6,271 nucleotides of DNA from Bacteroidota bacterium (lineage in GTDB: Bacteria > Bacteroidota > Bacteroidia > Bacteroidales > Prolixibacteraceae). The notes beneath the pieces are model-generated. The model worked only from the letters and a program-made list of their open reading frames with translations, had not been told where the DNA came from and did no database searches. The stretch is from assembly GCA_013203755.1 (NCBI GenBank), contig JABMPI010000269.1:1-6271 (forward strand), given 5' to 3'. Below, piece by piece: positions 1 to 4,987 of this stretch. Within the stretch, counting starts at the first letter, position 1; the number at the start of each line of letters is the position of its first letter. The position numbers were made by a program, and so were the translations under genes.

Positions 1-71
1 ATTTTGAGGAATTTTTGGTGCAAAGATTGTGCAATTCTGACTGTTCCTACGGATTTCGCCTCTTTTTGCAT
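1..71 (-). CDS. Possible 5' end of an unrecognised gene, cut by the window edge
   Basis: An open frame begins with ATG at 71-69 and stays open to the left edge (23 complete codons, starting MQKEAKSVGTVRIAQSL). The ATG is preceded by GGAGGAATTT, a good Shine-Dalgarno match at a sensible distance, and about 50 bp further upstream lies a TAnnTTTG-type promoter element. It follows the aldehyde dehydrogenase on the same strand after a gap of 111 bp, so it would be a separate transcription unit or a distal operon gene. The peptide is too short for family assignment and is not recognised. A plus-strand frame also runs through this stretch, but it needs a TTG start and has no supporting signal. Confidence 0.35.
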   Translation of the reverse strand, partial: MQKEAKSVGTVRIAQSLHQKFLK

Positions 72-115
72 AAATTCCTCCAAATTCTCTCGAATTATCC
101 TGATAGTCCTTCGGG

Positions 116-131
116 AATTTGTACAAATTTA
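116..131 (-). promoter_or_regulatory. Candidate -7 element overlapping a 14-bp perfect palindrome
   Basis: On the minus strand TAAATTTG (131-124) matches the Bacteroidota -7 consensus TAnnTTTG exactly. It overlaps AATTTGTACAAATT (116-129), a perfect 14-bp inverted repeat that would cover the expected transcription start. The possible ATG is at 71, giving a leader of roughly 45 nt. No clear TTTG -33 element is present at the usual spacing, and such short AT-rich motifs occur by chance. The operator role is inference only. Confidence 0.3.
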
Positions 132-182
132 TGCCAAAAACTGTCTGAAACTGTGTTAATATTTTATATAGAACTCAGGTTA

Positions 183-1562
183 TTAGCGAAACAGTACCCG
201 CATTAATTTCAACACCCATTTTTTATAAGGTGGATAACGCAGTGGCAAATCAATAAATGTTGTGGTTTTCATAACCGAGCGCTTGTGTGAGAAAACCTCA
301 AAACTACGTTTCCCGTGATACGATCCCATTCCGCTATATCCAACCCCTCCAAAAGGTAATGAAAGATTGGTAAAATGCATAACAACTTCATTAATTGCAG
401 CATCGCCGGAATAAGTCTTACGTAAAAAATCTTTTTGCTTTTTAACATTTTCAGAGAAATAGTAAAGTGACAACGGTTTTTCACCACCATTAATATATTC
501 AATCACTTCCTCAATTTCGTCAAAACCAAGAACCGGTAAAATTGGCCCAAATATTTCGTCTTGCATAACCGCTGAGTCCACAGTTACATCGACAAGAATC
601 GTTGGCGAAAAATATTTCTTCTTCTCATCAATATTACCACCATAATAAACCGTTGTACCTTCAAGCAATCCTGTCAACCTTTTTATGGCAGCTTCATTTA
701 CAATATCAGTAAAATCAACACTTGTATTTTGATGCGCCGAATAAAACTCCTCAATTGCCTCCTTCAATAAAGGCAAAATTTTATCTTTCACATCGTTATG
801 AACATACAAATAATCAGGGGCAACGCATGATTGACCCGCATTTAAAAGTTTTCCCCAAATAATACGTTTTGCCGCAACTTTCAAATTTGCATCCTTATCA
901 ACCACCACCGGATTTTTTCCTCCCAATTCAAGAATTACCGGTGTAAGATATTTTGCTGCTGATTCTAATACAATTTTACCCACTTTTGAACTACCAGTAA
1001 AAAATAGTTTATCCCAGCGGTGTGTCAATAATTCCTGACTTACCTCAACACCGCCCTGAACAACGGCAACATAATCTTCATCGAATATTTCAACAATAAT
1101 TTTTTCGATTATTGCAGCTGTATTTGGTGTGTATTCCGAAGGTTTAATGGTAACCACATTTCCTGCTGAAATAGCTCCAACCAAGGGAGCCATTGCCAAC
1201 ATAAACGGATAATTAAACGGGCAAATTATAAGAACCTTCCCGAAAGGTTGACTATAAATACGACTTGTTGATGGAAAAGCAAAAATAGGCGTAAGAACCT
1301 TTTTGGGATTCGCCCACTTCTTTAAATTTTTAATGTGTTTTGTCAATTCAGTTTGAACCATTCCAACTTCAGTTGAAAATGCCTCGAATTCACCTTTGCC
1401 CAAATCCATCCCCAAAGCACGAATTATCTCCTTTTCATATTTTTTTATGGCAAGCTTTAGTTTCTTTAATTGCTCTTTTCTGAAATTAATATCAAGGGTT
1501 ACGTGAGAGTTGAAAAAGTCTTTTTGTGCTGTTATCAGTTCATCAATCGGTTTTTTGGTCAT
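183..1562 (-). CDS. Aldehyde dehydrogenase, NAD(P)-dependent, class 3 (ALDH3) type
   Basis: Oxidises an aldehyde to the carboxylic acid with NAD(P)+; the substrate cannot be read from the sequence. The 459-residue length and motif layout fit the ALDH3 family (medium/long-chain and aromatic aldehydes), which is shorter than the roughly 500-residue class 1/2 enzymes. Visible residues are the oxyanion Asn117 in CPFNYPF (many relatives have Trp in place of Phe116), cofactor loop KPSEYTPNTAA (140-150), FFTGSSKVGK (187-196), general-base Glu212 in LELGGKNP, catalytic Cys246 in NAGQSCVAPDY, DEIFGP (335-340), and PFGGVGYSGMGSYHGK near the end. The C-terminus is basic and amphipathic but too short for the membrane anchor of fatty-aldehyde dehydrogenases. 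The ATG at 1562 lies inside the end of rnpA (20-bp overlap, different frame), suggesting co-transcription and translational coupling. No hairpin terminator follows the stop. Family certain, substrate unknown. Confidence 0.93.
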   Translation of the reverse strand: MTKKPIDELITAQKDFFNSHVTLDINFRKEQLKKLKLAIKKYEKEIIRALGMDLGKGEFEAFSTEVGMVQTELTKHIKNLKKWANPKKVLTPIFAFPSTSRIYSQPFGKVLIICPFNYPFMLAMAPLVGAISAGNVVTIKPSEYTPNTAAIIEKIIVEIFDEDYVAVVQGGVEVSQELLTHRWDKLFFTGSSKVGKIVLESAAKYLTPVILELGGKNPVVVDKDANLKVAAKRIIWGKLLNAGQSCVAPDYLYVHNDVKDKILPLLKEAIEEFYSAHQNTSVDFTDIVNEAAIKRLTGLLEGTTVYYGGNIDEKKKYFSPTILVDVTVDSAVMQDEIFGPILPVLGFDEIEEVIEYINGGEKPLSLYYFSENVKKQKDFLRKTYSGDAAINEVVMHFTNLSLPFGGVGYSGMGSYHGKRSFEVFSHKRSVMKTTTFIDLPLRYPPYKKWVLKLMRVLFR

Positions 1563-1986
1563 TCGTTTTTATATTAGAATCGATTTCTTTAACAAGTTTA
1601 TTAATTCCCTTTTTCATTGCTGTGTCAATCAGCTTAAAATCAAGAATTTTCTTTCCGATAAAAATAAAAAAAACTGCCAAATGTTTTTCACCTACCGCGT
1701 TATAAAGAATAGGTTTATTTAACCGATATGCTTCACGAATTTTTCGCTTTATTTGGTTACGATGAACCGCCAGTTTAAAATTCCTTTTACCCACTGTAAA
1801 AGCAGCCTGAACCGGATATTTAGAAAAAGATTGGATTTCTAGAAATACAACTTTTAGTGGGAATGACAAAAACGAATTTCCTTCAGAAAAAAGTATATCT
1901 ATTGCCTTTTTACTACAAAGGCGCTCCTCCTTTTTAAAAGAGAACACCATTTTGCTTTCACCATTATTTTCAAAAATCTCGTTCAT
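1543..1986 (-). CDS. rnpA: Ribonuclease P protein component
   Basis: Small basic protein that binds the RNase P RNA and helps it remove 5' leaders from precursor tRNAs. The signature RNR-type motif is present as RNQIKRKIREAYR (76-88), after the conserved opening FSFKKEERLCSKKAIDILF (15-33) and FTVGKR (63-68). Length is 147 residues from the ATG at 1986. Homologues usually begin just before the FxFKKEERL segment, so the in-frame ATG at 1950 (Met13, giving 135 residues) is an equally good or better start: the ATG at 1986 lies only 6 bp after the T-run of a terminator hairpin, leaving no room for a leader if transcription started beyond it. It follows hemD, as in many Bacteroidota, but the usual next gene yidD is absent and an aldehyde dehydrogenase takes its place. 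Function certain; start uncertain. Confidence 0.95.
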   Translation of the reverse strand: MNEIFENNGESKMVFSFKKEERLCSKKAIDILFSEGNSFLSFPLKVVFLEIQSFSKYPVQAAFTVGKRNFKLAVHRNQIKRKIREAYRLNKPILYNAVGEKHLAVFFIFIGKKILDFKLIDTAMKKGINKLVKEIDSNIKTNDQKTD

Positions 1987-1992
1987 TAAACT

Positions 1993-2027
1993 AAAAAAGG
2001 CTGTCAGTCGGTTGACAAACAGCCTTT
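1993..2027 (-). terminator. Intrinsic terminator between hemD and rnpA
   Basis: On the minus strand AAAGGCTGT (2027-2019) pairs with ACAGCCTTT (2004-1996), and the loop can add a GTC/GAC inner stem around an AACC tetraloop. The right arm runs into six consecutive T (1998-1993). This is a textbook rho-independent terminator 20 bp after the hemD stop. It also ends 6 bp before the upstream rnpA ATG, so it either separates hemD from rnpA or acts as a partial (attenuating) terminator. On the plus strand the hairpin has only a poor T-run. Confidence 0.8.
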
Positions 2028-2047
2028 AAATTATAAATTAGTTCCAA

Positions 2048-2794
2048 TTAATTCTTATTATTCTTCTTTATATACAACTCAAGAGCCATCGTCATTGAAG
2101 GAGCCTGGGCAGTTGGAGCCTGAATATCTAAACGTAATCCGGCATCTAAAACAGCTTTTGCCGTTGCTGGACCAAAACATGCAATCCGCGTTTTATCTTG
2201 TTGGAATTCCGGAAAATTCTGATACAACGATTTTATTCCTGACGGACTAAAAAACACCAATATATCGTATTTAATATCACTTAAATCAGACAAGTCGCTA
2301 CTAACCGTGCGATATAAAATTGCCTTTGTATAATTATAATTCTCACCATCCAATAAATTAGGGATTTCCTGCTTGTGAATATCAGAAAGAGGTACCAAAT
2401 AGCGTTCGTCTTTGTGTTTTTTCATCACATTAACCAAATCAGAGAAACGACCATCAGCATAAAAAATCTTGCGCTTACGGTACACAATGTATTTTTGTAA
2501 ATAAAATGCAGTTGCCTCCGAAATACAAAAATATTTCATTGAATCGGGTACTGTTAAACGTAGTTCCAGACTAATTCTGAAAAAATGATCGATTGCTGTA
2601 CGACTGGTAAAAATTACCGCACTATGCTCCATAATCTGAATTCGGGTTTGACGGAATTCCTTCGCAGAAATTCCTTCAACCATAATAAAGGGTCGAAAAT
2701 CGATTTTCAGATTACTTTTGTCTGCCAATTCAAAATATGGTGATTTTGCTGTACTTGGCTCCGGCTGCGATACTAATATACTCTTGACCTTCAA
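2048..2794 (-). CDS. hemD: Uroporphyrinogen-III synthase family protein
   Basis: Cyclises and inverts ring D of hydroxymethylbilane to give uroporphyrinogen III, the precursor of haem, sirohaem and cobalamin; cytosolic. The 248-residue protein shows the two-lobed HemD pattern in its Bacteroidota form: ILVSQPEP at the start, IFTSRTAIDHFF (61-72), FFSPSGIKSL (181-190), CFGPATAKAV (206-215) and APSMTMAL near the end. A short SDLSDLSD repeat (167-174) lies in a linker. The start codon is TTG at 2794: the next in-frame ATG (Met38) would remove the conserved first strand, and an in-frame TAA lies five codons upstream with no ATG between. It is 32 bp after the DUF4271 gene, with which it is commonly paired, and is followed by a terminator. 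HemD sequences are divergent, so the enzyme activity is inferred from family membership. Confidence 0.88.
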   Translation of the reverse strand: MKVKSILVSQPEPSTAKSPYFELADKSNLKIDFRPFIMVEGISAKEFRQTRIQIMEHSAVIFTSRTAIDHFFRISLELRLTVPDSMKYFCISEATAFYLQKYIVYRKRKIFYADGRFSDLVNVMKKHKDERYLVPLSDIHKQEIPNLLDGENYNYTKAILYRTVSSDLSDLSDIKYDILVFFSPSGIKSLYQNFPEFQQDKTRIACFGPATAKAVLDAGLRLDIQAPTAQAPSMTMALELYIKKNNKN

Positions 2795-2815
2795 ATTAAT
2801 ATACTTTTAATGAAA

Positions 2816-2824
2816 CACCTCCCC
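2816..2824 (-). promoter_or_regulatory. Strong Shine-Dalgarno-like sequence upstream of hemD
   Basis: GGGGAGGTG on the minus strand contains a full match to the anti-Shine-Dalgarno sequence, just after tandem stops TAA TAG of the DUF4271 gene. No ATG, GTG or TTG lies at the usual 5-10 nt spacing; the hemD TTG is 21 nt away. Such strong sites are uncommon in Bacteroidota, which mostly initiate without them. It may serve hemD through a folded spacer, or be fortuitous. Confidence 0.35.
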
Positions 2825-2826
2825 TA

Positions 2827-3798
2827 TTATAAAACAACTACCTTGTAAATTAAAATCAAGGGCACAAATTCAAGGACACAAAGGTACAAAAAGAGATAAA
2901 ATATAGAAAATTGTTTCCGTAATAATATAGAAATACCTCTCTGTACCAAAAAAACATAAAAAACAGCTACTGTAAAGATGCCTACAAACACCATAAACAC
3001 AGGGTTATTGGCAGGGTAATAATTAATTAACGCAGCAACTGGGAAAAGGATTAAACCAAGAGAACGGTTAATATTATCCATGTTAAACAGGTATTCGTTG
3101 GTCTCAGAAGTGCCTTTGAAGATCGAACCAAGTACCCGGTAACTTATTTTTTTTACTAAAAAGTAAGCAATTACAGTTCCTAAACTGGCCGCGTAATAAG
3201 TCAATTTATTATGAATTAACTCCAGTTGAAAGAAATTAAGAACTTGAAACAGGAAAAGTGAAAATGTTAGATAAAATATTATATCAAGTCGAAAAGCTCC
3301 ATGCAAAATTGTATAGTTTTTCTCGCGGAACATTCGAAACGAAGTAGAATAATTAACCAGTGATTGAAACAGATTTCCAATATATTTTGAATAAGCAATT
3401 CGAACCGATGCCAGTAAAATTGTTACAAGTAGCAGTAAAATTGTTATCCAATCGGTACTAATATAATTAATCTCTCTATTTGGCAATCCAAGTCTACCTC
3501 CTTCCACTTTTACTGTAGAAGTAAGTTTCACATTGCTTTTTGGCTGAATATAGCGAGAATCACCAATCAGTAATTTTCTTTCGCGCAGCCAACGCCAATA
3601 ACGTATTTGAGCAAATGTTGGCTGAAGAGCAACAGAATCTTTTTGAACTTGAATCGTATCCTGCCGCAAAACAAGTGTACCCGCGCTCACAGGTTCAATC
3701 TGAATATTAAAATCATCGGAAAATATCACTTCCGATAGTTCATTTCCCAAATCCTTTATACTTTCAATATTTTTATGATATGTTACAAAAAACTCCAT
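2827..3798 (-). CDS. DUF4271 family integral membrane protein
   Basis: Conserved Bacteroidota membrane protein of unknown biochemical function. From the ATG at 3798 it has 323 residues; a TTG two codons earlier (3804) is possible but less likely. The first ~115 residues are soluble, without a signal peptide. They are followed by about six hydrophobic segments, at roughly 116-134, 172-190, 200-217, 247-260, 266-286 and 297-318. Recognisable family stretches are NYSTSFRMFREKNY (149-162), GAFRLDIIFYL (167-177), NEYLFNMDNINR (234-245) and KQFSIFYLFLYLC (295-307), ending in LILIYKVVVL. It is the first gene of the hemD block and 32 bp separate the two, consistent with co-transcription. A -7 element sits 18 bp before the ATG. 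The linkage to hemD is recurrent in the phylum, but a role in haem metabolism is not established. Family call from recognised motifs; function unknown. Confidence 0.85.
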   Translation of the reverse strand: MEFFVTYHKNIESIKDLGNELSEVIFSDDFNIQIEPVSAGTLVLRQDTIQVQKDSVALQPTFAQIRYWRWLRERKLLIGDSRYIQPKSNVKLTSTVKVEGGRLGLPNREINYISTDWITILLLLVTILLASVRIAYSKYIGNLFQSLVNYSTSFRMFREKNYTILHGAFRLDIIFYLTFSLFLFQVLNFFQLELIHNKLTYYAASLGTVIAYFLVKKISYRVLGSIFKGTSETNEYLFNMDNINRSLGLILFPVAALINYYPANNPVFMVFVGIFTVAVFYVFLVQRGISILLRKQFSIFYLFLYLCVLEFVPLILIYKVVVL

Positions 3799-3802
3799 GT
3801 AC

Positions 3803-3843
3803 AACTTTCAGTTTGCAAAGATACTATTTGAATGTTGAAAGTT
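3803..3843. repeat. Inverted repeat in the divergent promoter region
   Basis: AACTTTCA (3803-3810) and TGAAAGTT (3836-3843) are perfect 8-bp inverted arms separated by 25 bp. They bracket the candidate -7 element of the DUF4271-hemD block. They could be an operator or chance; the arms are AT-rich and the spacing is long. Confidence 0.35.
3816..3823 (-). promoter_or_regulatory. Candidate -7 promoter element for the DUF4271-hemD block
   Basis: TATCTTTG on the minus strand is an exact match to the Bacteroidota TAnnTTTG element. The G lies 18 bp before the ATG at 3798, predicting a very short leader of about 12-15 nt. No convincing TTTG -33 box is seen at 19-21 bp upstream, so confidence is moderate. 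Confidence 0.5.
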
Positions 3844-3869
3844 AGATGCAGGAAGTTGAATTTGATTTG

Positions 3870-3877
3870 TATTTTTG
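3870..3877 (+). promoter_or_regulatory. Candidate -7 promoter element for dus
   Basis: TATTTTTG on the plus strand is an exact TAnnTTTG match 19 bp before the dus ATG, predicting a leader of about 15 nt. It mirrors the element on the opposite strand 46 bp away. The TTG trinucleotides nearby (3835-3837, 3856-3858) are not at standard -33 spacing. Confidence 0.45.
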
Positions 3878-3896
3878 ACATTAAATGTAGTTTCAA

Positions 3897-4829
3897 ATGA
3901 TTTATCTGGCGCCGATTCAAGGTTTTACCGATTTTATTTACCGAAAAGCTTATGCAAAAGTATTTTTAAATGTTGATACTTTCTTTATTCCCTATATTTC
4001 GGTAAAAAATAATCAGATTCTAAAAAAATATGAGAGGGAGATTCTTCTCCAAAATAATCCCCAAAAAAAGGTTATTCCTCAAATTTTGGTAAAAAATAAA
4101 GAGGAGATGCTATTTCTATCTAAAACTCTGCAAGATCTGGGATACAACGAAATTAATTTAAATCTGGGTTGCCCTTACCCGATGGCAACTAATCGTGGAA
4201 AAGGAGCAGGTCTTCTGCCTCATCCCGACAAAATAAAAACACTACTTAATTCCTTTTTCGAAAAATCGAGTATTAATCTTTCTATAAAATTTAGAGCCGG
4301 TTTAAATTCTTCGGAAGAGATTGAAAGTATCCTTCCCGTATTTAATGAGTTTCCTTTAACAGAACTAATTTTACATCCAAGAATTGCCAGGCAACTTTAC
4401 AAAGGCAAAATTTATGAATCTGCATTTCAATTGGCTCAAAACACTTTAAAACATCCACTAGTTTACAATGGCGATATTTTTTCGCTTGCCGACTATAACA
4501 ATTGCCAACAAAAATTTCCTGAAACCAAGGACTGGATGTTGGGGCGTGGAATTCTAATGAATCCATTTCTTCCAGATGAAATTAACAACATTCAAATTTC
4601 GAAAGATGAAAAATGGGAAAAATTGAAGGAATTTCACCAATTCATTTTTGAAGGATACACAGAAAATATGGATAATGAAGGTAATGTTTTAAATAAAATG
4701 CAGCAGTTTTGGAGCCTTTTTAGCTTTAACTTTCCAAACCAAAAAAAGATATTTAAGGGCATTAAAAAATCAAAGAATATTACGAATTTCAACCAAGAGG
4801 CCAACAAAGCCTTTTTGAGTTTTTATTAA
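3897..4829 (+). CDS. dus: tRNA-dihydrouridine synthase family protein
   Basis: FMN-dependent, NAD(P)H-using enzyme that reduces specific uridines in the D-loop of tRNA to dihydrouridine. The 310-residue length is typical. The start is fixed by the N-terminal FMN-barrel motif LAPIQGFTD (4-12), directly after ATG. Then come INLNLGCPYPM (86-96) with the catalytic Cys92, IKFRAGLN (130-137) with the FMN-contacting Lys131, ILHPR (158-162; many relatives have HGR), VYNGDI (189-194) and MLGRGILMNP (214-223). The C-terminal ~80 residues form the helical tRNA-binding part. It is transcribed alone, divergent from the DUF4271-hemD block and convergent with polA; its stop codon overlaps the stop of the small ORF after polA. 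Which uridine it modifies, and whether it is closer to DusB or DusC, cannot be decided here. Confidence 0.93.
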   Translation: MIYLAPIQGFTDFIYRKAYAKVFLNVDTFFIPYISVKNNQILKKYEREILLQNNPQKKVIPQILVKNKEEMLFLSKTLQDLGYNEINLNLGCPYPMATNRGKGAGLLPHPDKIKTLLNSFFEKSSINLSIKFRAGLNSSEEIESILPVFNEFPLTELILHPRIARQLYKGKIYESAFQLAQNTLKHPLVYNGDIFSLADYNNCQQKFPETKDWMLGRGILMNPFLPDEINNIQISKDEKWEKLKEFHQFIFEGYTENMDNEGNVLNKMQQFWSLFSFNFPNQKKIFKGIKKSKNITNFNQEANKAFLSFY

Positions 4830-4984
4830 TTTTCTGAACAATTTTCGCTTTCATATTTCGACATTAAATCCATAAGAAGATACATCTCCTTAACCTCTGT
4901 CGCGTTTTTAGGGTCTTTACAAATATCAAGAAACCTTATTAAAGCTTGTTGATAATCTTCCTCTGTTTCTATTTCGTAAATCAT
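4826..4984 (-). CDS. Small 52-aa protein after polA, resembling the HigA antitoxin N-terminal region
   Basis: An ATG at 4984, 3 bp after the polA stop (TAA TTT ATG), opens a frame of 52 codons ending in TAA at 4826. The product is acidic and predicted helical: a segment MIYEIETEEDYQQALIRFLD, then a helix around EVKEMYLLMDLMSKYESEN. The pattern I-x-TE-x-DY-x-x-AL-x-R, a spacer, then E-x-x-x-L-x-x-LM-x-x-YE is what I recall for the N-terminal region of HigA-type antitoxins, which continue into a helix-turn-helix. Here the protein stops where that domain would begin, and no HigB-like toxin is in the window. The tight spacing suggests translational coupling to polA. It could be a stand-alone small protein, a decayed antitoxin, or a chance ORF; the resemblance is from memory and unaligned. 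Confidence 0.6.
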   Translation of the reverse strand: MIYEIETEEDYQQALIRFLDICKDPKNATEVKEMYLLMDLMSKYESENCSEN

Positions 4985-4987
4985 AAA

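Noticed and set aside
130..150. Sigma-54-like TGGCA...TTG arrangement on the minus strand
   Set aside because: Spacing between the GG and the downstream TTG is one base off the -24/-12 consensus and the -12 lacks GC.
15..206. Plus-strand 63-codon frame across the left intergenic region into the aldehyde dehydrogenase 3' end
   Set aside because: Needs a TTG start without a ribosome binding site, has no family resemblance, overlaps the antisense ALDH end, and conflicts with the better supported minus-strand start at 71.
269..502. Minus-strand 77-codon frame inside the aldehyde dehydrogenase
   Set aside because: Out-of-frame shadow on the same strand; the ALDH reading is intact with all its motifs, so it is not evidence of a frameshift.
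1510..1722. Plus-strand 70-codon frame over the rnpA/ALDH junction
   Set aside because: Antisense to two well-supported genes and without a recognisable product.
3799..3804. TTG at 3804 as the start of the DUF4271 gene
   Set aside because: An ATG two codons later (3798) is the more usual start and fits the promoter element equally well.
4342..4566. Minus-strand 74-codon frame inside dus
   Set aside because: Antisense shadow of a gene whose motifs lie intact on the plus strand.
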